A stretch of DNA of 63,876 nt, taken from Clostridia bacterium (GTDB lineage: Bacteria > Bacillota > Clostridia > Christensenellales > Aristaeellaceae). Positions 35,643 to 44,586 of the stretch are shown here, one piece after another (the first letter of the stretch is position 1; the number at the start of each line of letters is the position of its first letter). The stretch is from contig JAFZOG010000050.1 in assembly GCA_017550745.1 (NCBI GenBank), positions 1 through 63,876 on the forward strand, read 5' to 3'. Made by a program: the position numbers and the translations under genes. The notes under the pieces were generated by a model. That model was not told the DNA's origin. It ran no database searches and worked only from the letters and a program-made list of their open reading frames with translations.

Positions 35643-37585
35643 AGGGCTGTGTCTTCCTCCGTTTTGGGCGGGATGGTGTCCCGGTAAATGCCCAGCAGCC
35701 GCACCAGTTTCTGGGAGCGGGGCAGGAGTTCATCGAATGCGGGAATCGTACCGTCGATATTGTCGTTTAGCCAATTGATTTTCATCAGCTCTTCTGGAGA
35801 GAACTCCCGGGTGCCGTCGCTGATCGCATTGCCCTTTTGATCCTGAATAGGGCAGAGGAAGGGGTCGATGTCCTCTTCCAGAATACCGTTTTTCAGGATG
35901 CGGGCCAGCTGCTTAACCCCGCTTGGCAGGCTTTCGTCGATGTCAATGTTCACCACGCTGCTGTTGATGCCCCACCAGTCGTTGATGGCGTGTTTGCTGT
36001 CCCGCAGCGCTTCGATGCCGCCGCTGAGCAAAGATCGGATTGTTTTCTCATAATAACTGCCCCAGTTCCAGCGGGGAGAAGCAAGGGGCTGCAGCTGATG
36101 CTCAGGCGTGACCATATAGGTGCCAAGGTCCCATGCCAGGTATTGGTTGCCGCTGTCCTCATCGCGGTTGGAAATAACGGATACACCGGCTTCCTTCAAT
36201 TCCAGAATGGGATTGCCGGGCAGGCAGCTCCATTTGAGGATGATCTTCGCCCTGGGATTTGTCATCCGCACGCCCAGAGCAAAAGCGTTGATGCTGGCAG
36301 TGACGCCCATGATGGGGTAATTCGCCACATATCCGATGCGGTCATCCCGCGCCATCGCTCCGGCGATCGCCCCGGTGATAAACTTGCCTTCGTAGATGCG
36401 GCAGTAATAGCTTCGTACTCCGGCATAAGGCATGGAAAGTGAGCAGTTGAATACAGCGATATTCTTATGCTTGGCTGCAAGTCGGCGGCATTCGTCCATC
36501 AGCATGGGCGAGGTGGCAAAAATGACGTTGGCTCCCTGCTGTACCGCTTTTTCCATGGCAGTGTCCGGTTCTTCATTGCCGCAGAAAAAGGAGGAGATTT
36601 GGACAGTTTGGGACAATTTTTCCTCAAGGTATTTCTGACCTTGCCAGTGCGCTGCCGCCCAGGCGCTTTTTTCCGGGTCAAAATCATAGATGAAGGCGGC
36701 GTGCAGCTTCGGCCCGCCCAGAATGCGAGACAATAGGCCCTTTTCTTTTTCCTCCGGTTCCGTCGCCACGGAAATGGGGGCGCCTTCAGCGGAAATGCGA
36801 ATGTCCGGCCACAAGGAGGACAGGCTCGCTTTCAGTTCGTCCTCGGTCAGTTTTTTAATCTCCTGAAAGGAGTGTACCTCCAGGTAGACTAACAGGGCGT
36901 CACCGGCGGTCATGGGCAGTTTTTCCGCGTTCAGCTGATCGAATACGATGGAAAATTTCCTGAAATCGCTTACAAACCCGCGGCGTTCGTCATCTGTCCA
37001 TATCTGATCCGGCTTAAAACCAAGCGCGGCCTGTAACTTGGCATAGCCGCCCTTTTGTGTAAAGGTGACAAGATAGGTTTTGCTGACCTTGAAGAAGTCC
37101 ATGAATTCATAATATATCTGTACTTCCGGGTCGTCCGAAAGCGGCGGGATGATGCGCGTGACAATGCCGGGAATGCTGGGCGATTGATAGCTTTTCAGCA
37201 CGCTGACCCGCTTATTTCCTTCCTGCACGTAAAACTTGCCCAGGTATTCCAGACAGGTAATGGGGTCAGTGATCCCGGTTTCACTGAGATGGGCTTCGCA
37301 AAGGTTGATCCATTTGGAACCGAACTCGGTATTCTCATCCAGCAAAGGCATAAAATTCCCGGCAAAGGCGCTTTTCCGCCCTCCTGTCCAGGTGCCGACA
37401 ATACGATCCATGGGAATATCCACCAGGCCGATTTTTACCGTGTTGCCGCTGACCGTTTCGTCGATCAGCTCGTTTAAAACAAGGGGGAAAGGGTTTTCTC
37501 CTTTTGCCACACAGGCGTTATAATATTTTTTTCCAAGCCGCAGGGAAGTGTTAAACTGTTGAATAGCTTCCAATCTGTCGCTCAT
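35639..37585 (-). CDS. ParB-like domain fused to a BMP nucleoside-binding domain, no signal peptide
   Basis: A 648-aa protein. The N-terminus (MSDRLEAIQQFNTSLRLGKK) is charged, with no signal peptide or membrane span, so it should be cytosolic. Residues about 50-150 resemble the ParB/sulfiredoxin fold: VDIPMDRIVGTWTGGRK, then YVQEGNKRVSVLKSYQ, which parallels the GNxRxxA nucleotide-binding strip of ParB-like proteins. Residues about 280-560 form a Bmp/PnrA-type binding domain (AHWQGQKYLEE, VIFATSPMLMDECRRLA, RIYEGKFITGAIAGAMARDDRIGYVANYP). Binding proteins of this class normally act outside the cell, so this looks like an intracellular nucleoside sensor. A promoter (TTGTTT-N17-TATAAT) lies just upstream. 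Function is inferred. Confidence 0.8.
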   Translation of the reverse strand: MSDRLEAIQQFNTSLRLGKKYYNACVAKGENPFPLVLNELIDETVSGNTVKIGLVDIPMDRIVGTWTGGRKSAFAGNFMPLLDENTEFGSKWINLCEAHLSETGITDPITCLEYLGKFYVQEGNKRVSVLKSYQSPSIPGIVTRIIPPLSDDPEVQIYYEFMDFFKVSKTYLVTFTQKGGYAKLQAALGFKPDQIWTDDERRGFVSDFRKFSIVFDQLNAEKLPMTAGDALLVYLEVHSFQEIKKLTEDELKASLSSLWPDIRISAEGAPISVATEPEEKEKGLLSRILGGPKLHAAFIYDFDPEKSAWAAAHWQGQKYLEEKLSQTVQISSFFCGNEEPDTAMEKAVQQGANVIFATSPMLMDECRRLAAKHKNIAVFNCSLSMPYAGVRSYYCRIYEGKFITGAIAGAMARDDRIGYVANYPIMGVTASINAFALGVRMTNPRAKIILKWSCLPGNPILELKEAGVSVISNRDEDSGNQYLAWDLGTYMVTPEHQLQPLASPRWNWGSYYEKTIRSLLSGGIEALRDSKHAINDWWGINSSVVNIDIDESLPSGVKQLARILKNGILEEDIDPFLCPIQDQKGNAISDGTREFSPEELMKINWLNDNIDGTIPAFDELLPRSQKLVRLLGIYRDTIPPKTEEDTAL

Positions 37586-37635
37586 ATTTCCTCCATTGAA
37601 CGCGGATAAAGTGGCGATTGGCCCCGCGCGGTCCT

Positions 37636-37664
37636 ATTATATTCGATGGAAAACGAAAAAACAA
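37636..37664 (-). promoter_or_regulatory. Promoter for the ParB-BMP / metallophosphoesterase operon
   Basis: On the minus strand, TTGTTT, a 17-nt spacer and TATAAT, 51 bases before the start codon. Confidence 0.65.
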
Positions 37665-37713
37665 TGCGCTCTTTACGATGTATTCCGCCGATTATAACAA
37701 ATTGAAATGGCAA

Positions 37714-39459
37714 TCAGTGATTAAGGTCCAGGTGTTCAAAAAAATCATTCTTTTCTTCATCCGGGCCAACGGCGGTATAATACAGGCCAAACAAGCGGTT
37801 ATTGTAGGTTTTTGCTTCCCGGGTCATGCTGTAGGCCTTTTGCTGGGAACGGTGCTTGTCAAATGCTTCCTGCGCGAGGAACATAGGGGAGATGGGGCTG
37901 TCGGCGGACAGGGGAGCGTCCCAGTCCATCTCGATCTGGTTTTCTTTATACAGATGGATATAGACTTTTTTCACTTCCCATGTGCCGTACTCCTGCACGG
38001 AAGCGGTATCATAGCTGGCGTCCATGGCCAGGGGAATAGCGGCGGTGACCAGACGCGCGGTGAGCTTATGCTGGGTATGGCCGTATTCTCCCTCCAAATC
38101 CTGCGTAACGATCACCTCAGGCTTGTATTTACGAATGAGGCGCACCACCTCCATCTGCGGATCCACCCCATTCTGGCTCCAGGTTTTCAAGGCAGTGCTG
38201 ATGCTGTTTACTTTCTGGTCGCGCCAGTTGAGATATATGGGATGCGTGCGCAGACCAGCCGTCCAGAGCCCGTCCATGGCCTCGGTATATCGGCTGCGTC
38301 CCCCGTTGGTCATGTACACCACGCCTACGTCCAGTCCTTTTGCGCAGGCATAGGGAATGGTGCCGCCCAGGAAAAGGTACTCATCGTCCTGATGCGCGGA
38401 AAATACCATCAAGTCCAGCTTGTCCGGCACGGGCTGCCACTGCTGCACGGCGTTGTCCGGATAGTTGCCGTCGTAAACGCACAAGGTTCTCGCCCAGTTT
38501 TCTTTCCCTGTGATGGTAAGCCGCACAGTTGCAGCATCGTCAGGAAAGCGAACGGCATCCACATAAAAGCCTGTGGTTTTGGTTTCCTCGCTGATCAGCC
38601 GTTTGCTTTTATCATAAAATGATACCGTCATGGATTCTACCGGTTTGCGCCATTCGATGGTCATTACCTCAGCGGAGCCATCGTCAGGCAAAGTGATCGT
38701 GAGGGCGGGCTTGGCTTCGGAAGGCGACCAATAGCGGCCTGTCCCGTCTTTTTTATTGTAACCCGCAGAGAAATCACACTGATCGTTGATGTTTCTGATC
38801 GGCTTAAAAGCGCCGCAAATATACACGGGCGCCCGGTACAGATTGATGATGTCGCCGCCTGAGCCGCCAGAAATCATGAATGTTTTTCGGCCTGCCGTCA
38901 AAGAAGAAAACTCGATTTTTTTGCATACGTCACGGATATCCAGATGATTGGCAGGCTCTGGAACTGCCTGGACCACCACCTGCTCCACCCGCTGCAAGCG
39001 TTCATCCCAAAGGAAGAAGAACAATGTGTCCAACGGTTTTTCCGTGTCGATCGTTCCGCGTATGGACATGGACTTCCCTTTTGAAATGGAGGGATAGAGA
39101 TAGGCGTTCAGCGTCAGGCTGCAGGCTGCTTTCCCATTCCGGTTTTCCTGGCTTTCTTCGCCCTTGAGCCGCAGGCTTGACTTTGCGGCATATCCCTCCA
39201 CGCCGTCAAAAGAGATGCGGTAGAAGCGTCCCTCTGCTCCAAGAACCTGGCAGACTGTGCCTTTTTTCAGCCTGCCGATCCTTTCCGTTTTGCCGGTATC
39301 GCTGTAAACGCTCAGATCCGATACGTCTGAATTCAGGCGCGCAGTGACGTTAATGGATGCGGGGCAGGTGGATTCCATCGCCAGCGCGGAATAAAACGGC
39401 AGTGAAAAAAGGCAGAAGATAAAAAGAACGCAGAGCATGCGGAAAAGCTGCTTGAACAT
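37714..39459 (-). CDS. Secreted PIG-L family deacetylase with SH3-like domain
   Basis: A 581-aa exported enzyme. A signal peptide (about residues 1-27) is followed by a bacterial SH3-like domain (SDLSVYSDTGKTERIGRLKKGTVC, about 45-100), then beta-rich regions with a discoidin-like look. A PIG-L/LmbE domain runs from about 345. Its metal-binding motif AHQDDE and the later GEYGHTQHK are present. PIG-L enzymes remove the acetyl group from N-acetylglucosaminyl compounds, using zinc. The SH3-like module suggests the substrate is a wall glycan. GGAGG precedes the ATG. It is divergent from the zinc-ribbon gene at 39854. Confidence 0.9.
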   Translation of the reverse strand: MFKQLFRMLCVLFIFCLFSLPFYSALAMESTCPASINVTARLNSDVSDLSVYSDTGKTERIGRLKKGTVCQVLGAEGRFYRISFDGVEGYAAKSSLRLKGEESQENRNGKAACSLTLNAYLYPSISKGKSMSIRGTIDTEKPLDTLFFFLWDERLQRVEQVVVQAVPEPANHLDIRDVCKKIEFSSLTAGRKTFMISGGSGGDIINLYRAPVYICGAFKPIRNINDQCDFSAGYNKKDGTGRYWSPSEAKPALTITLPDDGSAEVMTIEWRKPVESMTVSFYDKSKRLISEETKTTGFYVDAVRFPDDAATVRLTITGKENWARTLCVYDGNYPDNAVQQWQPVPDKLDLMVFSAHQDDEYLFLGGTIPYACAKGLDVGVVYMTNGGRSRYTEAMDGLWTAGLRTHPIYLNWRDQKVNSISTALKTWSQNGVDPQMEVVRLIRKYKPEVIVTQDLEGEYGHTQHKLTARLVTAAIPLAMDASYDTASVQEYGTWEVKKVYIHLYKENQIEMDWDAPLSADSPISPMFLAQEAFDKHRSQQKAYSMTREAKTYNNRLFGLYYTAVGPDEEKNDFFEHLDLNH

Positions 39460-39535
39460 GAACGGCCTCCTTTACCGGGACATGGGATTTGCGGAAAACG
39501 GCGTCGGAAAAGACTGCCGATTCCGAGTCAGAGAA

Positions 39536-39544
39536 ATTATAACA
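39536..39544 (-). promoter_or_regulatory. Extended -10 promoter for the PIG-L gene
   Basis: On the minus strand, TGTTATAAT (an extended -10) lies 77 bases before the start codon. The -35 is weak. Confidence 0.6.
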
Positions 39545-39681
39545 TAATTTCGACAAAAAAACTACAAAAAAATTACAATTCTGAAGACATCGGCATGTTC
39601 GGACAGAACCGTTTACTTTGTTTATAGTAAGAATATGCGGTAAAACACCAAAATTTTCTAAAAATAAATTTCAAAAACCGC

Positions 39682-39710
39682 TATACAACTGGCAAAAGCT
39701 GTGTTATAAT
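39682..39710 (+). promoter_or_regulatory. Promoter for the zinc-ribbon protein gene
   Basis: TATACA, a 17-nt spacer and TATAAT. The 394-base gap 39460-39853 holds this and the divergent PIG-L promoter. It also holds an unusually long leader of about 135 bases (39717-39853) in which I recognise no riboswitch. Confidence 0.7.
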
Positions 39711-39853
39711 ACCCCACGAAGACCAAGCCAATTCGATCTCGCAGTTATTCCTCCCGGTTTCATTCATCGTCAGCAGACGGATGCGCAGAGCCCAGGAAAA
39801 CTTAACGGAACGTATCACGCGGTTTGGCGAAAAAAATCAGGAGGTTTCAAACC

Positions 39854-40138
39854 ATGTATCAGGACAAGACCCTCACCTGCCGTGAATGCGGCAACGAATT
39901 CGTGTTCACTGCTTCCGAACAGGCTTTCTACGCCGAAAAGGGCTTCCAGAATGAGCCCGGCCGCTGCCCCGCCTGCCGCGCTGCCCGCCGTCAGAACGGC
40001 GGCAACCGCGCTGAACGCCAGATGTACGAAGTCATCTGTGACGGCTGCGGCTGCACCACCCAGGTTCCTTTCCAGCCCCGCGGCGACCGGCCCGTGTACT
40101 GCCGTGAATGCTTCGCCAAGAACCGTCCCCAGTACTGA
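39854..40138 (+). CDS. Small zinc-ribbon protein, 94 aa
   Basis: A compact basic protein with four CxxC-type knuckles: CRECG at residues 9-13, CPACRAARR near 39-47, CDGCGC near 65-70 and CRECF near 85-89. It can therefore bind two zinc ions. It resembles the clostridial zinc-ribbon family often annotated as a probable zinc-binding domain (zinc-ribbon plus CxxC box). AGGAGG lies 9 bases before the ATG. The codons used are almost all preferred ones, so it appears to be highly expressed, like tuf. It stands alone between its own promoter and terminator. A role in nucleic-acid or ribosome binding is plausible but not shown. Confidence 0.88.
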   Translation: MYQDKTLTCRECGNEFVFTASEQAFYAEKGFQNEPGRCPACRAARRQNGGNRAERQMYEVICDGCGCTTQVPFQPRGDRPVYCRECFAKNRPQY

Positions 40139-40152
40139 TTAAAACCATGATC

Positions 40153-40178
40153 GCTCAGGCTTCGGCCTGAGCTTTTTA
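40153..40178 (+). terminator. Terminator after the zinc-ribbon gene
   Basis: A perfect 8-bp stem (GCTCAGGC / GCCTGAGC) with a TTCG tetraloop, then TTTTTA, 14 bases after the stop. Confidence 0.93.
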
Positions 40179-40255
40179 TATTCTTTCAAAATGGATAACG
40201 GCGCTTTCCTCCGCAGAAAATAAGCGTAAAGATTTTTAACGCGGAGGGAACAGTC

Positions 40256-41182
40256 ATGCAGATTCGTACCGATTTGGCCATGGAAAGCCGGGATTTCGCC
40301 CAAGGCATTTCCGGAGTCACCATGCATTCGCGGCAGATGCGGGCTATCAAAGAAACGCTCGTGTGTATTGAAACGGAGGAAGCGGCCCGGGCGCTGGACA
40401 AGGCCCGGGGGACATATATCACCCTTGTCCATCCGAAGCTGGCCCGGTGCCCGGGGGAAGAGCGAAACGAAATGGCGCGGGCAATCTGTGAAGCACTTCG
40501 CGCGATGCTTCCTCCCTCCGGCGACTTGCTGGTTGTGGGGCTGGGAAACCGCCATATGACGGCAGACGCCCTGGGCAGCCGCGTACTGGAAGATTTGCTG
40601 GTCACGCGCCATTTGAAAGAGCTTCCGGATGAAAGCCTGTATGGACGGCTGCGCAGTGTCTGCGCAGTCGCTCCCGGTGTGCTGGGCGTAACGGGCATGG
40701 AAACGGCGGAGGTGGTACAGGGAATCGTTGAGCATGTCCACCCTGCGGCTGTCATTGCCATAGACGCGCTGGCCGCGCGGGAAAGCAGCCGTATCTGTAC
40801 CACGGTTCAAATCACGGACACGGGCATCCGGCCCGGAAGCGGCGTGCGAAACCACCGGGCAGGGCTGACAAGGGAAACGCTGGGTGTTCCTGTAATCGCC
40901 ATCGGCGTGCCGATGGTCGTATATGCCGCGGTGATTGCGCGGGACGCGCTGTCCCTGCTGTTGGAGGATATTGGCATCCATGAAGAAGAACATACCCAGG
41001 CAATAGATACGCTGATGGAAAAGCTGACCCTGCAGGGAATGGGGGAGATGGTCGTCACCCCCCGGGAAGTGGACGAGCTTGTGGGAAAAGTTGCCCGGAT
41101 CATTGCGGACGGATTGAACATGGCATTTCAGCCGCGCCTTTCGGAAGAAGAAATCCAGCTGCTTTCGCATGACGAACCATGA
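40256..41182 (+). CDS. gpr: GPR endopeptidase (spore germination protease)
   Basis: A 308-aa aspartate-type protease that degrades small acid-soluble proteins when spores germinate. The N-terminus RTDLAMES fits the self-processing region of pro-GPR. Conserved blocks are VVGLGNRHMTADALG, VIAIDALAARE and ITDTGIRPGSG. GGAGGG lies 7 bases before the ATG. It is followed 30 bases later by spoIIP, the same order as in Bacillus and many Clostridia. Expression in the forespore by sigma-G is expected for this gene, but I did not find a convincing sigma-G promoter by eye. Confidence 0.96.
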   Translation: MQIRTDLAMESRDFAQGISGVTMHSRQMRAIKETLVCIETEEAARALDKARGTYITLVHPKLARCPGEERNEMARAICEALRAMLPPSGDLLVVGLGNRHMTADALGSRVLEDLLVTRHLKELPDESLYGRLRSVCAVAPGVLGVTGMETAEVVQGIVEHVHPAAVIAIDALAARESSRICTTVQITDTGIRPGSGVRNHRAGLTRETLGVPVIAIGVPMVVYAAVIARDALSLLLEDIGIHEEEHTQAIDTLMEKLTLQGMGEMVVTPREVDELVGKVARIIADGLNMAFQPRLSEEEIQLLSHDEP

Positions 41183-41212
41183 CAGCGCATATCCTATTCT
41201 GAGGTGAATGGG

Positions 41213-42028
41213 ATGGACAGGGTATGCTTCAGGCGGCGGTTTCTTGCATTTTTGGGCGTCACGCTGCTTCTGACCGGTTTTTTCGCACAAAAAGGGATGA
41301 ACGGATGGCGGGCCGTGCTGGCGGAATCCGCCCAGGAAAAGGAGCAGCCCATCGATTTTCATATGGAAGTGATGTCTGTTTCGGCAGTGCGGCAGCGGCA
41401 GAAGCGGGTCTTTCTGTACCATACCCATACCTTCGAGGCATATGAAATCGACCCGGAAAACAAATATGACCAGACGGAAAAGTGGCGTACAGCGGATCAG
41501 CGCTGCAATGTCGTCCGGATCGGGGAAGAAATGAAAACACTGCTGCAGAATGCCGGGGTTTTCGTCACCCACGATACGAGCGACTACGAATCCCCCCGCC
41601 TTTCATCCGCTTACGCGCGTTCGCTGGAAGGCCTTAAAAAAGCGGCGGAGGACGGCTATGACCTCTATATCGACCTGCACCGTGATTCTTATTCCAAAGG
41701 CAATGGGCCCAACACCGTGACCGTGGACAGCAGCGAAACCGCCCGTCTGCTCATTCTCATTGGCCAGGGTACAGGCAGCAGCCTGGACGATAAACCCGAT
41801 TGGGAAGCAAACCAGCGCGCAGCGCAGATCATTTCTGACGCATTAAACGAACGGACGGACGGGCTGTGCCGCGGCGTATCCCTGAAATCGGGGCGGTATA
41901 ACCAGCAAGCCGCCACGCCGTGCATTCTGATCGAAGTTGGAAACAACAAAAACATTCTGCCGGAAGCAATCGCGGCGGCGGAGCCGCTGGCCCGGGCGAT
42001 TTGCAGATACCTTGACACGCTTGATTAA
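41213..42028 (+). CDS. spoIIP: Stage II sporulation protein P
   Basis: A 271-aa cell-wall amidase/endopeptidase that works with SpoIID and SpoIIM to thin septal peptidoglycan during engulfment. The ATG at 41213 is preferred because GAGGTGA lies 5-6 bases before it; an in-frame GTG at 41204 overlaps that site. There is an N-terminal membrane segment (about 9-25). The zinc-site motifs are YHTHTFEAYE, DLHRDS and CILIEVGNNKN. It is shorter than the Bacillus protein (about 400 aa), as is common in Clostridia. It is linked to gpr upstream. Confidence 0.95.
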   Translation: MDRVCFRRRFLAFLGVTLLLTGFFAQKGMNGWRAVLAESAQEKEQPIDFHMEVMSVSAVRQRQKRVFLYHTHTFEAYEIDPENKYDQTEKWRTADQRCNVVRIGEEMKTLLQNAGVFVTHDTSDYESPRLSSAYARSLEGLKKAAEDGYDLYIDLHRDSYSKGNGPNTVTVDSSETARLLILIGQGTGSSLDDKPDWEANQRAAQIISDALNERTDGLCRGVSLKSGRYNQQAATPCILIEVGNNKNILPEAIAAAEPLARAICRYLDTLD

Positions 42029-42030
42029 AT

Positions 42031-42059
42031 TTGCTTCCTGCTTCCTTTTATGATATACT
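42031..42059 (+). promoter_or_regulatory. Promoter for the membrane protein / murI pair
   Basis: TTGCTT, a 17-nt spacer and TATACT, 25 bases before the GTG start at 42084. Confidence 0.6.
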
Positions 42060-42083
42060 GTCGCTGAAAGGAAGTGCCGAGGG

Positions 42084-42680
42084 GTGAAACGGTTCTGCGT
42101 TCGGGAAATGCGGCGGGAATACATCGGCGTGACGCGATTGTATGTGGCGTCCACGGTCATTTTTCTGCTTTTGTTCGCATTCATGGGCGTAGGGATGTAT
42201 GTGAGGCAAACGGACATGCGGTTCAGGATCCTCCTGATGGGACTGGACCTTTTTACGGTATTTGCTTTCTTCGGGCTGCATCTGGTTTTGACCGATGAAA
42301 AGCGATTGCTTCGAAAAACGCCCTTTGGACAATCCGTGAGCGCCTTGGGCAATCCGGAGGAAACCATGCATGAGATCGACGGCAGCGCCGAGAAACGCTG
42401 TGAGCGTTTTATTTCTTTCGCTTTGCTCAATGACTGGCTGATCATATATTACATGAACGGATGGAAATATGACGCGAAAAGGGTCTGCGCTCTGCCGATT
42501 CCGCGAGGAGCGATCCGCAGGGCGGACATTCTGCCCGAATACTCCGCGCAAGATCCGGAGAGGAAAAGCGTCCGCCTCCTATGTGAAGATGGCGGAACCC
42601 GGGGTTTTTATCTGTACCGGCAGCAGGAATGGGATGCTCTGCATATCTGGCTTAAGGAACAGGAGAAAACAGCAGTATGA
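42084..42680 (+). CDS. Membrane protein of unknown function, 198 aa
   Basis: Starts at GTG 42084 after a weak AAGGAAG site. Two membrane segments (near residues 21-40 and 48-66) are followed by a cytosolic domain of about 130 residues containing ERFISFALLNDWLIIYYMNGWKYDAKRVCALPI. That domain resembles a YcxB/PH-like fold in its strand pattern, but the match is only suggestive. Its stop overlaps the murI start (ATGA), so the two are cotranslated. Confidence 0.72.
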   Translation: MKRFCVREMRREYIGVTRLYVASTVIFLLLFAFMGVGMYVRQTDMRFRILLMGLDLFTVFAFFGLHLVLTDEKRLLRKTPFGQSVSALGNPEETMHEIDGSAEKRCERFISFALLNDWLIIYYMNGWKYDAKRVCALPIPRGAIRRADILPEYSAQDPERKSVRLLCEDGGTRGFYLYRQQEWDALHIWLKEQEKTAV

Positions 42681-43459
42681 ATGAAGAGGCAAAAAGTCTT
42701 CCCAATGCGCCCATCGGTATGTTCGACAGCGGCGTCGGCGGCATCAGCGTGCTGCGGGAAGCGGTGCGGCTGCTTCCGAATGAACGCTTCATATTCTACG
42801 GAGATACAAAGCACGCCCCTTACGGCACCAAGTCCAAAGAGAATGTGCTGGCGTTATCCAGGAATGTGGTCAAAGAATTGCTGAATCTGGGCGTGAAGGC
42901 AATCGTGATCGCCTGCAACACAGCCACCAGCGCAGCGGCTGCGGATTTGCGCAGGGAGTATCCATCGCTTCCGATCATTGCCATGGAACCGGCGCTCAAA
43001 CCGGCATCTATGCTGCATCAAGACGGTGTGGTGCTTTCCCTGGCGACCCCCGGCACCATCGCCGGTGAAAAATACGCGCATCTGTATGCCCTCTACGGCA
43101 AAGGCGTCATTTCGCTTCCCTGCCCCGGGCTGATGGAATTTGTGGAACGGGGAGAACTATCCGGGCCTGCGCTGAACACTTATTTTGACGGTCTGTTCGC
43201 GCCTTACGCCAAGGAAAAAGTGGAAGCAGTCGTGTTGGGCTGCACGCATTATTCTTTCCTCAAAAAGAGCATTGCCGCTTATTTCCCCTGCGTACCGTTG
43301 CTGGACGGAAACGAGGGCACCGTGCGGCAATTGCGCCGGCGGCTGGAGGCGCAGGGGCTGCTGGCTCCGAAGGATGAAAAAGGCGGAGTGGAGCTGCTTT
43401 CTTCCGGCGGTGAAGAGCCGATTGCCCGGATGAAAGCGCTGCTGGACGCCGACCTGTGA
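42677..43459 (+). CDS. murI: Glutamate racemase
   Basis: A 260-aa enzyme making D-glutamate for peptidoglycan from L-glutamate. The two catalytic cysteines are visible: Cys80 in VIACNTATS and Cys189 in LGCTHY. The N-terminal IGMFDSGVGGISVLRE is the conserved substrate loop. It is translationally coupled to the preceding membrane protein. Confidence 0.96.
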   Translation: MNEEAKSLPNAPIGMFDSGVGGISVLREAVRLLPNERFIFYGDTKHAPYGTKSKENVLALSRNVVKELLNLGVKAIVIACNTATSAAAADLRREYPSLPIIAMEPALKPASMLHQDGVVLSLATPGTIAGEKYAHLYALYGKGVISLPCPGLMEFVERGELSGPALNTYFDGLFAPYAKEKVEAVVLGCTHYSFLKKSIAAYFPCVPLLDGNEGTVRQLRRRLEAQGLLAPKDEKGGVELLSSGGEEPIARMKALLDADL

Positions 43460-43507
43460 TTCGCGTTCTTTTTTTCTAATTCATGACACACAAATTTCAA
43501 TAAGCAG

Positions 43508-43536
43508 TTGATTTTTTTACAGAAACAAGTTAAAAT
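43508..43536 (+). promoter_or_regulatory. Promoter for the DegV gene
   Basis: TTGATT, a 17-nt spacer and TAAAAT, 40 bases before the ATG. Confidence 0.72.
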
Positions 43537-43575
43537 GAGTATGGAACGCCGAAGACAAAGGAGGAACAGGCCGGG

Positions 43576-44454
43576 ATGGAACAAAACTATGTGTTCATGA
43601 CCGACAGCGACAGCGATCTGCATTACTCCATCGCTGACGAAAAGCATATCCCCGTGGTTTATATGCCCTATACGCTGGACGGAAAGGAATACCTGGACGA
43701 CAATGGGCGCGCCGGTGTGGAAAAGGAGTTTTTCCGCAGGATGCGGGATGGCGCGAGTCCCAATACTTCCCTACTGCCTACGGAAACATACTTCGATTAT
43801 TTCGAACCGATTCTGAAAGAAAAGGATCTGCTTTTTATTGCCTTTTCTTCGCAGATGAGTTCTACGATCAATAATATATACGAAGCCAGGGAACAACTGC
43901 TGAAAAAGTATCCCCAGCGTAAATTCACGGTGGTGGATACGCTGAGTATTTCCGGCCCGATGACCATGCTGCTGCTGGGCGCCCACGCGCTGTACGAACA
44001 GGGCAAATCCATGGATGAAGTGGAAAAATGGCTGCTGGACAACCGGATGCGTTCCCACGCCTGGCTGACGGTGGGGGATCTTAAATACCTGGCCCGTGGC
44101 GGACGTATTTCCTCCACCAGCGCGCTCTTTGGCTCCGTACTGGATATTAAACCGATTATCTGCATGGGCAAGGGCGGCAAGCTCGACCCGGTGGAAAAGG
44201 TGCAGGGCAGAAAAAAGGCGCTGCGCGCCATCGTGGATCATACTGCTGAAAACATCGAACATCCAGAAACGCAGACGATACTGATTCTTCACGGCGATGT
44301 GATTGACGAAGCGGAAAAGCTGGCCGAAATGCTGCGTCAGCGCATCCCGCAAATCAACGGCATCCGCATTCAGATTATCGGCCCGGTGATCGGCACCCAC
44401 TGCGGCCCGGGCACGCTGGCCTGCTGTTTTATGGGCAAGGAACGGAAAATCTGA
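43576..44454 (+). CDS. DegV family fatty-acid-binding protein
   Basis: A 292-aa cytosolic protein of the DegV/FakB family, which holds a fatty acid for phosphorylation by FakA. Family motifs: MTDSDSDLHYSIA at the start, FSSQMSSTINN near 95, and GDLKYLARGGRISSTSALFGSVLDIKPI near 162-190. The phosphate-side Arg and Ser/Thr cluster is intact. It has its own promoter and terminator. Clostridia often encode several DegV proteins; which fatty acid this one prefers cannot be told. Confidence 0.93.
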   Translation: MEQNYVFMTDSDSDLHYSIADEKHIPVVYMPYTLDGKEYLDDNGRAGVEKEFFRRMRDGASPNTSLLPTETYFDYFEPILKEKDLLFIAFSSQMSSTINNIYEAREQLLKKYPQRKFTVVDTLSISGPMTMLLLGAHALYEQGKSMDEVEKWLLDNRMRSHAWLTVGDLKYLARGGRISSTSALFGSVLDIKPIICMGKGGKLDPVEKVQGRKKALRAIVDHTAENIEHPETQTILILHGDVIDEAEKLAEMLRQRIPQINGIRIQIIGPVIGTHCGPGTLACCFMGKERKI

Positions 44455-44471
44455 TTATACCTGCTGTCGCT

Positions 44472-44501
44472 CCCTTCTTTCTTCGGAAAGGAGGGTTTTT
44501 T
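44472..44501 (+). terminator. Terminator after the DegV gene
   Basis: A 10-bp stem (CCCTTCTTTC / GAAAGGAGGG, one wobble) with a TTCG loop and TTTTTT tail. Confidence 0.9.
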
Positions 44502-44514
44502 ACATTTTTCAACG

Positions 44515-44543
44515 TTGACAAATACAGGTCTTCTGATTAGAAT
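44515..44543 (+). promoter_or_regulatory. Promoter for the VanW / TetR pair
   Basis: A perfect TTGACA, a 17-nt spacer and TAGAAT, 43 bases before the ATG. Confidence 0.8.
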
Positions 44544-44586
44544 AAAATAGAATCAGGTTTGTTTATCTCAGAAAGAGGAAAAGAGC

